This document shows, one piece after another, positions 38,871 to 47,546 of a stretch of 64,000 nucleotides of DNA. Below the pieces are notes generated by a model that was given only the letters and a program-made list of their open reading frames with translations, was not told where the DNA came from and searched no databases. Every line of letters begins with the position of its first letter. The stretch's first letter is position 1. The translations under genes were made by a program, and so were the position numbers. Source of the DNA: Legionella donaldsonii (GTDB lineage Bacteria; Pseudomonadota; Gammaproteobacteria; Legionellales; Legionellaceae); NCBI RefSeq assembly GCF_900452385.1, contig NZ_UGOA01000001.1, forward strand, positions 877,501 to 941,500, in the 5' to 3' direction.

Positions 38871-38942
38871 TTGGGTTATAATTTTGTAGCTTTCTTTATC
38901 AGAATAATAACTCGTTTTCTCATCGGAGACTTTAATGCCTAA
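38871..38942 (+). CDS. Possible 23-residue leader peptide before the GNAT gene
   Basis: A TTG codon lies 6-10 bases after an unusually strong AGGAGGAGGA ribosome-binding site. It opens a 23-codon frame (LGYNFVAFFIRIITRFLIGDFNA by translation) that ends with TAA at 38940-38942, overlapping the GNAT ATG at 38935 by 8 bases. The peptide is hydrophobic and basic. It may couple translation to the GNAT gene, or the ribosome-binding site may be coincidental. No other evidence for translation exists. Confidence 0.3.
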   Translation: MGYNFVAFFIRIITRFLIGDFNA

Positions 38943-39375
38943 CAATACTGGTTCGGACCACTTGGAAATTTTAGTGGATACTGATTGCTCTCACGATGAT
39001 ATTAAATGGCTTAAAAATGCTTTAAACGAATATAATGCAGAAGCATTGCCAGGTAATAATCACCATTTTACGGTGATTAACAGGGATTCTAAAGCTAATA
39101 TTATTGCTGGCGCTTTTATCTGGACTCATGGCGATACCATGTATTTGGATACGCTCTATGTCGATAAAAAACATAGGAAACAGGGATTTGGCTCACTCAT
39201 TCTGCATGCGGCTGAATCAAAGGGTCTTGTCCTAAATTGTACGCGATGTATTACCGATACCCTTGGTTTCCAGGCGCAGCCCTTTTATGAAAAATTAGGC
39301 TATAAAGTCATTGCCGAAGTACCGGATTATATTCAAGGCCATGCACGTATCTATTTAGAAAAATCCCTGCGGTAA
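38935..39375 (+). CDS. GNAT family N-acetyltransferase
   Basis: The 146-residue protein has the GNAT acetyl-CoA site: MYLDTLYVDKKHRKQGFGSLIL matches motif A (R/Q-x-x-G-x-G/A as RKQGFG), followed by AQPFYEKLGYKVIAEVPDY typical of the C-terminal motif. It belongs to the small acetyltransferases of unknown substrate. CGGAG lies just before the ATG, and a possible leader peptide overlaps its start. The substrate cannot be told from sequence. Confidence 0.88.
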   Translation: MPNNTGSDHLEILVDTDCSHDDIKWLKNALNEYNAEALPGNNHHFTVINRDSKANIIAGAFIWTHGDTMYLDTLYVDKKHRKQGFGSLILHAAESKGLVLNCTRCITDTLGFQAQPFYEKLGYKVIAEVPDYIQGHARIYLEKSLR

Positions 39376-39390
39376 ACCTTATACGCACTA

Positions 39391-39864
39391 TTATGGGGCT
39401 GGATTTAGTTGGCGCCAAAGTTTATAAACTTCAATTCCCTCCGGATCAGGGTGGTAAGTCATTGGTAAATTGCGCGCTTGCCAGGGTTTGCCAAATTCAG
39501 CATAAAAATTATCCAAAGTAAAATATTTCCGATGATCAACATAATAATGGGAATAATCATCGCGTGTAGTAATAAAGGTCACTTTAAGTGGGCTACAATA
39601 ATACATTGCTGCAAGACACATGGGGCAGGGGTGAGCAAGAATATAAAACTCACAATCAGTCAGATGCTCCGTACCTAACTTTGTACAAGCTTCACGGATA
39701 GCAACAATTTCTGCATGGGCAGTCGGATCCTTGGTTTGTGCAACTTGGTTTGTTGCTTGAGCAATGACATGGCCCTGTTGGACTATGAGGCAGGCAAAGG
39801 GTCGGCCGCCATGTTTTACATTTTCTTTTGCCAGAGCAATAGTCTGTTTAATAAAATTAGTCAT
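39391..39864 (-). CDS. Nucleoside/nucleobase deaminase, guanine deaminase-like
   Basis: The 157-residue cytidine-deaminase-fold protein has zinc motifs TAHAEIVAIR (His and catalytic Glu) and PCPMCLAAMYY (two Cys). Its length and the C-terminal part resemble B. subtilis guanine deaminase GuaD more than TadA, because the segment PMTYHPDPEGIEVYKLWRQ replaces the tRNA-binding end. ATG at 39864 is used because GGGAGAG lies directly upstream. Probably part of purine salvage. Confidence 0.85.
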   Translation of the reverse strand: MTNFIKQTIALAKENVKHGGRPFACLIVQQGHVIAQATNQVAQTKDPTAHAEIVAIREACTKLGTEHLTDCEFYILAHPCPMCLAAMYYCSPLKVTFITTRDDYSHYYVDHRKYFTLDNFYAEFGKPWQARNLPMTYHPDPEGIEVYKLWRQLNPAP

Positions 39865-39904
39865 GGTGCTCTCCCGTCCTAGATAGTAGATAGGTAAACA
39901 GTCC

Positions 39905-40819
39905 CTACCCAAATTCCTTCGTTAAAGCGTCAATCAGATGTGGATAGTGAAATTGATAGCCATTTTCCAGTAAACGTTTGGGCATGACTCGTTGTCCTTG
40001 GAGCAATAAACAGTCTCCCATTTCACCAAACAGCATACGTATAATAAATGCCGGGATTTTAAATAATAACGGACGATGCATGGCTTTGGCCAGTGTACGA
40101 GCAAATTCTGCCTGGCTTACCGGATAGGGTGATGTGAGATTAAAGGCACCGGTTAATTCAGGGTTATCCAATAAGAATAAAAAAGCGTCGACAAGATCCT
40201 GGCTATGTACCCAGGAAATGACTTGTCTGCCATCACCTACTATCGAGCCTAAGCCAAAATAAAAACTGGGGGCTAGTTTTTTTAACATACCCTGACCTTT
40301 TTTAAGCACAACACCAAAACGGGTAATCGTTGTTTGCATGCCATGCTCAATTGCTGGTTGCAAGGCTTGCTGCCAGCGTAGCCCTATCTCGTTAAGGAAA
40401 TCCCGCGGGTGGTTAAAATCAAGGATGCTGTTTTCGTCAAAAGCGTCCGGAGCCCCATTCTCCTGCAGGCCATAAATACCGACTGCATTTGCGCAGTAAA
40501 ATCGAGGTCTTGCCTGTTGCTTGATGGCCCAATCGATCAAAGCAGTACTTGTGTTGACACGCGATTCAATAAGTTGTTTTTTGACTTCTGTAGTCCAGCG
40601 GGATGCGCCGATGTTGTAACCACAAAGATTGATGAGTACATCATAGGCCTGGGCATCCAGTTCATGTAGAGTATCCCAAGTACAACTGGTGACCGTGTTG
40701 GAAAAGCACTGTTGTAAGGTTGCTCTGTTTCGCCCTAACACAGTAAGATTATGCTCGGCTAATGCTTTTACTAATTCCTGGCCAATAAAGCCAGACGCGC
40801 CAGCAATTAAGATCTTCAT
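39905..40819 (-). CDS. TIGR01777-type NAD(P)-binding epimerase-like protein (YfcH family)
   Basis: The 304-residue extended SDR protein has MKILIAGASGFIGQELVKAL as cofactor loop, DVLINLCGYNIGASRW near residues 60-75, and a YGxxx-type active-site region (AVGIYGLQENGAPDAFDENS). The C-terminal DUF1731-like end is QRVMPKRLLENGYQFHYP. These features mark the YfcH/SDR39U1 family, whose substrate is unknown. It overlaps the next SDR gene by 4 bases, so the pair is one unit. Confidence 0.9.
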   Translation of the reverse strand: MKILIAGASGFIGQELVKALAEHNLTVLGRNRATLQQCFSNTVTSCTWDTLHELDAQAYDVLINLCGYNIGASRWTTEVKKQLIESRVNTSTALIDWAIKQQARPRFYCANAVGIYGLQENGAPDAFDENSILDFNHPRDFLNEIGLRWQQALQPAIEHGMQTTITRFGVVLKKGQGMLKKLAPSFYFGLGSIVGDGRQVISWVHSQDLVDAFLFLLDNPELTGAFNLTSPYPVSQAEFARTLAKAMHRPLLFKIPAFIIRMLFGEMGDCLLLQGQRVMPKRLLENGYQFHYPHLIDALTKEFG

Positions 40820-41679
40820 GAAAAATTACCTTCCTCTTTAAGACTATTAATGACTGCCTCTGATAATGAAGTGAGCTTTAATGTTTCCTTTAAGGTAGCG
40901 CGTAAAGCATCAATGCTCAAGCGTTTGGAGGCGAGCATAAACTCTCTTTTCATTGGGCTTGCTAATGCCCAGATTTGTTCCCACGGTTCATAAGGTGCTG
41001 CTTCTAATCCAAGTGCTTGTGCAACTTGTTGTTGTAAAGTCCCCAACAGGTCTGGTTTACCATCAGCGATATTATAAATGCCGCTTAACTCAATTTTTTC
41101 GGCAAACTGATAAGCAATCTCACTGAGATCATGCACGTAGATATGATTGGTGTAAGGGGCTTCACGAGGCGCAAGAAGCGGTTTTTGAGCCATGGCGGCT
41201 TGCAGTGGCAAGCGATTGGGTCCATAAATACCCGCCACACGAAACAGAACGCAAGGAATTTGCTGTTGCTTACAAAAGGTGAGCCATTGCTGTTCGGCAT
41301 TTAAGCGACGATGTTGTCTGGGATGATCCAAATTGCAGCTTGACTGTTCGTTAACCCAGTTTCCCTGGTGATTACCATAAACACCACTGGAACCAAAATA
41401 GATAATCTTGGCAGGTTGTATGGAACTTAGGCTAAGAAAGGTCTGCAGAATGTTATCCTGTTCACCTTCACTGGCGGGTGGAATTAAATAATAAAGGACG
41501 GTGTTTTTTTCTTGCCATAGAAAAGGTTTATTAATGTCGTGAGTAATGTGTTGTAAACCTGGCAAATTCATTGATTCGTCAAGATGACGTGATATAGCCG
41601 TCACCGTTTGTTGCCGGTTTAATAAATATTGTGCCAAATGATAGCCACAATAACCGTAGCCGATAATCAGGTGGTGCAT
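40816..41679 (-). CDS. SDR family NAD(P)-dependent sugar-nucleotide epimerase-like protein (YeeZ type)
   Basis: The 287-residue protein starts with a Rossmann loop MHHLIIGYGYCGYHLAQYLL (GxGxxG type) and has an SDR active-site stretch IIYFGSSGVYGNHQGNWVNE with a YxxxN-like arrangement. This fits atypical SDRs such as YeeZ. The substrate is unknown. It overlaps the YfcH-like gene by 4 bases and follows the nuclease gene by 8 bases. Confidence 0.85.
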   Translation of the reverse strand: MHHLIIGYGYCGYHLAQYLLNRQQTVTAISRHLDESMNLPGLQHITHDINKPFLWQEKNTVLYYLIPPASEGEQDNILQTFLSLSSIQPAKIIYFGSSGVYGNHQGNWVNEQSSCNLDHPRQHRRLNAEQQWLTFCKQQQIPCVLFRVAGIYGPNRLPLQAAMAQKPLLAPREAPYTNHIYVHDLSEIAYQFAEKIELSGIYNIADGKPDLLGTLQQQVAQALGLEAAPYEPWEQIWALASPMKREFMLASKRLSIDALRATLKETLKLTSLSEAVINSLKEEGNFS

Positions 41680-41687
41680 GAATGCTC

Positions 41688-44213
41688 CTATAAATTATTC
41701 CTAAAGCGGCACAAACTTTGATAGTCGCAATTCTGGCAAACTGAACCGTTATTGGGCCTGGGAGGACAATGGCCTTGGCTGAACTCACCGGCTAAATCAT
41801 TCAATTGACTTTGCCAGTGTTGGCGATAATCAACCCAGTTTTCGTCTTTTTTTAAAGCTATTATGCCGGGAATAGGATACGTTTCTGCACTTAATCCTTT
41901 ACAGGTTAACTGACCAGCTTTTAACTCGGCAAACAACAGTGCATTAATTGTTTCATCTAATAAAGCATAGAGTAAGAGTTGAGGCTCCTGTGGGCGATCT
42001 TCTTTCCATGGCAGGCTTTGCGGCAAACTACTTTTATAATCGATCACCCATTTTTTATTCTCTGCAACGTTATCTAAACGGTCAACCCGTACATAAAAAT
42101 CAATTCCAGCCAGATTAATGGTAAACGTTTGTTCTAAAGCATCTACGCTAAATGGTGGTCGTTGCCGTTCCCATGTCAGGCAGGCATGGACTAATCGTTT
42201 AAGCCTTACTAGTTCAACGTCCTTTATCAGAGTAGAGAAAGAGGATGGTCTTTGTTTTACCAAAGGTTCTATGGCGGAGGTAATGGCGTTCACGATAAGT
42301 TCGTTTAACTGCCCTTCATCAAGAGATAAAAGATTTTCTTGAGTTTGCAACGTTTGCCATAATAGCTCCATGATCTTATGAATTAACTGACCACGCTCCA
42401 TCGCGTCTGGACCCGTTGACATTTCCGCGGCTGCTCTTACATGGAGACGATGGGCGGCAAAGGCTCTAAACGGGCATTTGGCCTGATTTGCCAAGATAGC
42501 AGTTCCGCCACGAATGTTTTCATTGTCGATCAGTGGCAGGTAGTAGGTTTCATTGAAACTTGTTAGATGCGATTGTTGAGCGACTGTTTCAATAAGTGGC
42601 GCATAGTAGGTTTCTAAATCGACAAGCAAGGGACTTGGCATATTTGGCTGATCCTTGCTTAAGCGAGAATAGCTAAATACGGTATGTGCGCTACTGTTTT
42701 TTAATCTTGCTAAGGTTTTTTGTGCCAATTGCAGTTCACGTAGCGGGTCTGCGTGTGGCATGGAATAAGCACGCTGCAAGGAAATAGGTATAAAGGCTGA
42801 TAGTCTTGCTTTTTGTGGTAAACATTGATCAGTAAGACCTGTGACCCAAAGGCTTTCAAACAGACAACCTGATGCCTCTAATAAACCAAGAACCTGAATA
42901 ACCGCTTTTGCTTTTTTGGGTTGAAAGATGGTTGATTTCAATAGTTCGTTTAAAGTCAGGAGAGCCTGCTCTTTGTTCATACTTGGTGTAATTAGTGCCA
43001 ATTGTTTAAATTCGTCAAATACGATTAAAAAGCGCTGATAACATTGATACGTTGCTGAGTCGAGAGGATATTCACCAGGAAATCCCATTGCTGCGAGCCG
43101 TGTCTTAAATGCGTTTGCCCAAGTTTGTGGGGACGCTTGTTCAGGATAGGCCGTTATATTTTCCAGGACTTTAGCAAGTTTAGGCGCGGTATAATGCCAG
43201 TCTTTAATCAATGTGCTAGAGGCAATATTGAGTTCTCGTAATGAAGAACTGTCTTCCATACATTGTGCCCTTGCTAACATTTCTGTTTGTGAGTAGGCAA
43301 GGTAAGGCGAGTGTAAGAGCAAGCGTGCTTGCTGGGCTGTTATTGTTTTTCCATCGAGATGCAGCCAGCATAAAGCGTGTGCGACTAAAGGGTAATCAGC
43401 CAAGGCTTGACCTAAAGACAGGTTGAATTGTTCTACGGGAAACTGCTGTTGTAAAAGACGTTGTAAGCCCTGCGATTGAATTTGTAAATCAGGGACAACG
43501 ACTGCAATATGCGTTTCTCCTTGGGCTAGGCGTCCTTTTATCCAATGGATAAGTTGTTGCTGTTCATCGTCGTCATTTTGTGCGATACATTGGTAACCGA
43601 TAGCTGACTGGGGGGCCAAATCGTAATGATAGATTTGACAACCTTGAGCATTAAATAGTTTTTGCAATGCTTTTTGTTGGGGGGTGTAATCATCAAAACA
43701 AGCCCAGATTAAGGGTTGCGCATCTAATATGTTCTGTTGCCTACTTAGATAAGTCGCTAATTCGTCTTCTGTTATTGCATCCAGTTTGTCGAGTTCTTGT
43801 TGAAGTTGCAGCGCCCATTGCTGAAACTGGCGAGTTTGTGCCGTGTAAGAAAAGGCTGGGTGATGAAAATCGAGTTGCCATAAATGACAACGGGTCCATG
43901 CTTCTTCAACGGCGTTTAATAATCCCTCGTTAACAGGTAGTGATGTGTGATTACTAAGTATTTGGCGCCATAAATGACGAAGTTGCTGTGTGGTTAATAC
44001 GATAGGGTAATTAGTGTGCGGGTTTTTATGCCTTATTTTTTTGAAAGTATCTAATAAAAATGCCCGGTATGGAAAACATCGGGGTTTATCTTGAATGGAA
44101 AGAGGGACGGCAGCAAAAAAATCATTTAACAGTTCGGTGCTTAAGCGATTATTAGGAGTAATAACAATAGCCCCTTCTCGCATAAGGGTTAATAACTGTG
44201 TTTTATTATTCAT
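41688..44213 (-). CDS. AddB-like PD-(D/E)XK nuclease family protein, probable DNA repair factor
   Basis: The 841-residue protein starts with VITPNNRLSTELLNDFFA where AddB/RecB-type helicases have their ATP-binding loop, so the helicase part lacks a Walker A motif. The C-terminal third has a nuclease core (DFYVRVDRLDN, then WVIDYKSSLPQ with the catalytic D and K). Cysteines placed as in Fe-S AddB nucleases are CPFRAFAAHRL near residue 580 and the end cluster VCQNCDYQSLCRF. It fits the proteobacterial 'probable DNA repair protein' family (TIGR03623). It overlaps the next membrane gene by 8 bases. Confidence 0.85.
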   Translation of the reverse strand: MNNKTQLLTLMREGAIVITPNNRLSTELLNDFFAAVPLSIQDKPRCFPYRAFLLDTFKKIRHKNPHTNYPIVLTTQQLRHLWRQILSNHTSLPVNEGLLNAVEEAWTRCHLWQLDFHHPAFSYTAQTRQFQQWALQLQQELDKLDAITEDELATYLSRQQNILDAQPLIWACFDDYTPQQKALQKLFNAQGCQIYHYDLAPQSAIGYQCIAQNDDDEQQQLIHWIKGRLAQGETHIAVVVPDLQIQSQGLQRLLQQQFPVEQFNLSLGQALADYPLVAHALCWLHLDGKTITAQQARLLLHSPYLAYSQTEMLARAQCMEDSSSLRELNIASSTLIKDWHYTAPKLAKVLENITAYPEQASPQTWANAFKTRLAAMGFPGEYPLDSATYQCYQRFLIVFDEFKQLALITPSMNKEQALLTLNELLKSTIFQPKKAKAVIQVLGLLEASGCLFESLWVTGLTDQCLPQKARLSAFIPISLQRAYSMPHADPLRELQLAQKTLARLKNSSAHTVFSYSRLSKDQPNMPSPLLVDLETYYAPLIETVAQQSHLTSFNETYYLPLIDNENIRGGTAILANQAKCPFRAFAAHRLHVRAAAEMSTGPDAMERGQLIHKIMELLWQTLQTQENLLSLDEGQLNELIVNAITSAIEPLVKQRPSSFSTLIKDVELVRLKRLVHACLTWERQRPPFSVDALEQTFTINLAGIDFYVRVDRLDNVAENKKWVIDYKSSLPQSLPWKEDRPQEPQLLLYALLDETINALLFAELKAGQLTCKGLSAETYPIPGIIALKKDENWVDYRQHWQSQLNDLAGEFSQGHCPPRPNNGSVCQNCDYQSLCRFRNNL

Positions 44214-44757
44214 CAGATTTAGTGGAATCAGTTTTGCTTTGTTTATTTTCTAGTTGCCGCTTTTCATCCACAGCGAGGAGGCCTGGGAAAAAGTGCTTAT
44301 TAAAATAAATGGCTACCAAGCCTGTAAGAGGGATGAGCCATAGACCAATCGTTAATGTTAAGGATAATAACACTACACCATACACAACAAAATAGTCTTG
44401 CCAGTGGTGGAAACGAGCAAAAAAACTGGGGTTGCTTAAGTAAGAATGAGTCAATACGCCTAAACTACCTAAAATAAGTGATAGGCAGGCTAATAAAATA
44501 CCAATAAAAAAAGGACGTAACCAGTGGCCTTTTTTTGCTAAAACCTCCCCAAATATCCCTCCAGCAAAAGCACCGGTAATTGCGGCGATCAATAGCGAGG
44601 GTAATAGAGGCAGTGACAAACTGTCTTTTAGTGATAATAAGGTGTATTTAGTAAACAGCATAAATAGCACAGCAAAAATAGCAAAGAAAATAGCCCCAGC
44701 AAATTTGGGGCTTAATGGATTTTGGTCGTCAGCTTTCAAGGTCATAGCACCCGCCAT
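44206..44757 (-). CDS. Four-helix membrane protein, paralogue of its neighbour
   Basis: The 183-residue protein has four predicted membrane helices and a charged, glutamine/lysine-rich tail (DEKRQLENKQSKTDSTKSDE). It shares the pattern of the upstream protein, most clearly SLLIAAITGAFAGGIFGE against AILLAVIVAACFGALFGE. Its ATG follows the stop of the neighbour with no gap. I recognise no named family. A membrane role next to the AddB-like gene is the only context clue. Confidence 0.75.
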   Translation of the reverse strand: MAGAMTLKADDQNPLSPKFAGAIFFAIFAVLFMLFTKYTLLSLKDSLSLPLLPSLLIAAITGAFAGGIFGEVLAKKGHWLRPFFIGILLACLSLILGSLGVLTHSYLSNPSFFARFHHWQDYFVVYGVVLLSLTLTIGLWLIPLTGLVAIYFNKHFFPGLLAVDEKRQLENKQSKTDSTKSDE

Positions 44758-45327
44758 TTAGTGAGTTATTATTTTATCATTCTTAGTCTGCTTCACTGCT
44801 TCTGCTTTTTGTTGTAAAGAGACAGGCGTTGTTTGCCGCTGATTTTTTGAATGTAGTATGTCGTAAACTAAATGTCCACGTAAATACATCGCTGCAAATC
44901 CCGCCGCAATAGCCAACCAGAGTCCTGCCAGTATAAAGCTGTATAGTAAGACAAATAAATACATAACAGCCAAATTACTGAAGGTTGAGCCCTCAAAAGA
45001 ATGGCTATAGGAGCCCCTGAGAAGATAAATGAATCCCAAATCATAAAAAGGCAGAGCCACAATAACCATTAAAAACCCCCATAAAAAAGTTTTACGGCGA
45101 TAAGGTTGAGGACAATGAACAATACGTTCTCCAAAAAGGGCTCCAAAACAGGCTGCTACAATAACGGCTAGAAGAATCGCCTGAAAAGTTGGTAACAGTC
45201 GTTCTAATCCTATCGAATAAAAGAATAAATCAATGATTACAGTCGCGATAACGGCTAACAAAGCGAAATAAACAGCCGAGAGTAAACGGGGATTTGAAAT
45301 AGTAAGTGCTTCATCTTCATGACTCAT
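44758..45327 (-). CDS. Four-helix membrane protein, paralogue of its neighbour
   Basis: The 189-residue protein has four hydrophobic helices (about residues 15-40, 45-65, 78-100, 120-145) and a polar lysine-rich tail. It is a diverged tandem copy of the downstream gene, with which it is directly joined (TAAATG). The spacer to the divergent K+ channel gene is 176 bases. No known motif; function unknown. Confidence 0.75.
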   Translation of the reverse strand: MSHEDEALTISNPRLLSAVYFALLAVIATVIIDLFFYSIGLERLLPTFQAILLAVIVAACFGALFGERIVHCPQPYRRKTFLWGFLMVIVALPFYDLGFIYLLRGSYSHSFEGSTFSNLAVMYLFVLLYSFILAGLWLAIAAGFAAMYLRGHLVYDILHSKNQRQTTPVSLQQKAEAVKQTKNDKIITH

Positions 45328-45503
45328 GATTGTACTCCTGAATAAAGCGGTTGCTTATTACAACCATGCTGTTAAAGGCATATTTAATTTTCCTTTAAGT
45401 TAATTTTAGACCATAATGACGTCCTTTTGATCCTGCTTCAGCCCCCTAATTGAAGACAATTGATCTTTATTGACTGTGCAGAGATACTTGGGAAACACCA
45501 AGG

Positions 45504-46220
45504 ATGATTCCACGCCCGAGATCAACAATGAGACGCCTATTTCATTTAACCAAACTCATTAAACGCCTACGGTTTTTATTTCTTTTTTTTGTATTATTGC
45601 TTTTTTGTTTTTCTAAAGCATTGGAGTCACAGTTCGAGCTATCAAGAGTGACTGATTTATTTTTTCTGATTCTGATTATCTGTAGTTTGGTATTAATCGG
45701 AGAACGGGGGAATAAGCTATTGTTATTGATTCTTGGTATCGCTTGTATTGAGCTATTGCTTATTGTTATTAGTCTATGGTTGGCTCAATCGTGGGTAGGA
45801 GTAATCAAGGCATTTTTTGCTACTTGCTATTTTTCTTTGATGACTGCTGGTTGTTTACATTATACCTTGGCGGATAAAACAATTAGTGTAACCACGTTAT
45901 TTGGTTCTCTATCCGCTTATCTTTTTATTGGACTGGCCTATGCCTATCTTGATCTGTTTGTTTATATGCTGGATCCTGGCGCGTTTTTGGGTTTAGTTGA
46001 TAGGACTGAGAATACGATGATTTATTATTCTTTTGTAACCCTCACTACGTTGGGATTTGGCGACATCGTTCCTAAAAGTCCAATTGCCCAAACCTTATCC
46101 TGGTTTGAGTCATTTACAGGTCAGGCCTATCTTGCTGTCCTTATGGGACAGTTAGTCGGCCGTTACGTGGCAGACCGGTTATTGCATACACAGAATTTCA
46201 AAACTAAAATTCAGAATTAA
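45504..46220 (+). CDS. Potassium channel family protein (ion_trans_2 type)
   Basis: The 238-residue membrane protein has several N-terminal helices and a C-terminal pore module: an outer helix, the selectivity filter TLTTLGFGDIVPKSP (about residues 175-189), then an inner helix FESFTGQAYLAVLMGQLVGRYV. TLGFGD is the canonical K+ filter. There is no RCK/TrkA domain, so gating is unknown. A cytoplasmic basic N-terminus (RPRSTMRRLFHLTKLIKRLR) follows the start. Confidence 0.85.
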   Translation: MIPRPRSTMRRLFHLTKLIKRLRFLFLFFVLLLFCFSKALESQFELSRVTDLFFLILIICSLVLIGERGNKLLLLILGIACIELLLIVISLWLAQSWVGVIKAFFATCYFSLMTAGCLHYTLADKTISVTTLFGSLSAYLFIGLAYAYLDLFVYMLDPGAFLGLVDRTENTMIYYSFVTLTTLGFGDIVPKSPIAQTLSWFESFTGQAYLAVLMGQLVGRYVADRLLHTQNFKTKIQN

Positions 46221-46253
46221 ATAAGTGCATCTGAATGGACTTCCCACAAATCC

Positions 46254-46397
46254 CTAGGTATTAATGGGCACGCCCTGGTCTGAGGATTTTGATAAGTCAG
46301 CTGCTTTATCGTTTTCGTGTAATTCAAGCCACATTGCGTTTAATACCGCGAAGGTACAAGCCAAGCCTGTACCCAAAATCCAAGAAAAATACCACAT
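46254..46397 (-). CDS. cydX: Cytochrome bd oxidase small subunit CydX
   Basis: A 47-residue protein begins MWYFSWILGTGLACTFAVLN, matching the CydX/YbgT single-helix signature (MWYFxWILGxxLA). GGAG lies 9 bases upstream, and the gene starts 12 bases after the cydB stop. CydX stabilises the haems of the cytochrome bd-I oxidase. The polar tail (DKAADLSKSSDQGVPINT) is slightly longer than in E. coli. Confidence 0.93.
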   Translation of the reverse strand: MWYFSWILGTGLACTFAVLNAMWLELHENDKAADLSKSSDQGVPINT

Positions 46398-46409
46398 GAT
46401 TAATAACTC

Positions 46410-47546
46410 CTAATAGGCTGTTTCGTGATTGGCCTTAATCGTTTCAACGGTTACTTTACCACGCAACACACGGTAAACCCAGGCGGTGTAGATTAAGATA
46501 ATAGGCAAGAAAATTGCTGTTGCTATCAACATAATAAAAAGGGTTAACTGGCTAGAGGAACTGTCCCAGACAATTAAACTTTGTTCCGGATTAGAGGAAG
46601 AGGGCAGAATGAATGGGAACATACTAACCCCGACAGTTGCAATGATGCCAATAATAGAAACAGCACTAAAAATAAAAGCCAGGCGGGCTTTTGCTGCAAC
46701 TAATATGGCTAAAAGAGCACCGGCAATACCGAGTATCGGTACAAGCAAGGTAACAGGCATGTCCTGAAAATTAGAGAACCAGGCTCCTGCATGGCGAGCA
46801 GCGTTTTTATAGAGCGGGTTAGATGGGCCATCGTGCAAGGGTGAGTTAGTTAAAATATAACCATCAATGCCATAGTAAACCCACAAGCCCCCACAGATAA
46901 ATAGAACGATGGTTAATGCAGCGCAAATCTTCCCTGCAGTTTTTGCGCGTTGCTGGAGATCTCCTTCTGTTTTGACATGAATGAAAAAAGCGCCATGCAT
47001 TGCAAGCATGGATACAGAAAGTAAACCGCACAATAAAGCAAATGGATTCAGTAAAGCAACGAATGTCCCTGTATAGAAAGGACGTAAACTGTCATCAAAA
47101 TGAAAAGGTACGCCTTGTAAGACATTACCAACAGCGACTCCAAAGATTAATGAAGGAACAAATCCACCTGTAAACAAGGCCCAATCCCAACAAGAACGCC
47201 ATCCAGGATGGGACATTTTGGAGCGATACTTAAAGCCTACTGGGCGCAAAATCAGAGCAAGCAAGATAAGTAACATTGCCAGATAAAAGCCTGAGAAAGA
47301 AATGGCGTAGAGCATGGGCCATGCTGCAAAGATTGCACCACCACCCAAGATAAACCAAACCTGGTTCCCTTCCCAGGTTGGCGCAATGCTATTAATAAGA
47401 ATTCGTCTTTCCCAATCATTTCTAGAAAGGCAGGGTAACCACATGGCAACACCGAGGTCAAAGCCGTCCATTATGGCGAAACCAATCAGCAGAACACCTA
47501 ATAGAACCCACCATATAACACGTAATGTTTCGTAATCTAAGGGCAT
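46410..47546 (-). CDS. cydB: Cytochrome bd quinol oxidase subunit II
   Basis: The 378-residue membrane protein shows CydB landmarks: YETLRVIWWVLLGVLLIGFAIMDGFDLGV at residues 5-33, NEWERR-like SRNDWERRILINSIAPTWEGNQVWFI, and TGGFVPSLIFGVAVGN. With CydA and CydX it forms the high-affinity terminal oxidase used at low oxygen. Its start overlaps the cydA stop by one base. Confidence 0.96.
   Translation of the reverse strand: MPLDYETLRVIWWVLLGVLLIGFAIMDGFDLGVAMWLPCLSRNDWERRILINSIAPTWEGNQVWFILGGGAIFAAWPMLYAISFSGFYLAMLLILLALILRPVGFKYRSKMSHPGWRSCWDWALFTGGFVPSLIFGVAVGNVLQGVPFHFDDSLRPFYTGTFVALLNPFALLCGLLSVSMLAMHGAFFIHVKTEGDLQQRAKTAGKICAALTIVLFICGGLWVYYGIDGYILTNSPLHDGPSNPLYKNAARHAGAWFSNFQDMPVTLLVPILGIAGALLAILVAAKARLAFIFSAVSIIGIIATVGVSMFPFILPSSSNPEQSLIVWDSSSSQLTLFIMLIATAIFLPIILIYTAWVYRVLRGKVTVETIKANHETAY

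Larger units (their letters stand above)
38293..38934. other. 642-bp spacer rich in palindromes between epmA and a GNAT gene
   Basis: No long gene is present. The spacer holds four separate perfect inverted repeats (38583-38603, 38699-38723, 38789-38812, 38823-38836), one of which is a pair of opposed DnaA boxes, and ends in a strong ribosome-binding site for a 23-residue peptide. The left half (38293-38580) has no feature I can name. It could carry a small RNA or a DnaA-binding locus. Confidence 0.6.

Noticed and set aside
38293-38934. The spacer with DnaA boxes as the chromosomal origin
   Set aside because: No dnaA, dnaN, gidA or rpmH genes nearby, few GATC sites and no clear AT-rich unwinding repeats; a secondary DnaA site is more likely.
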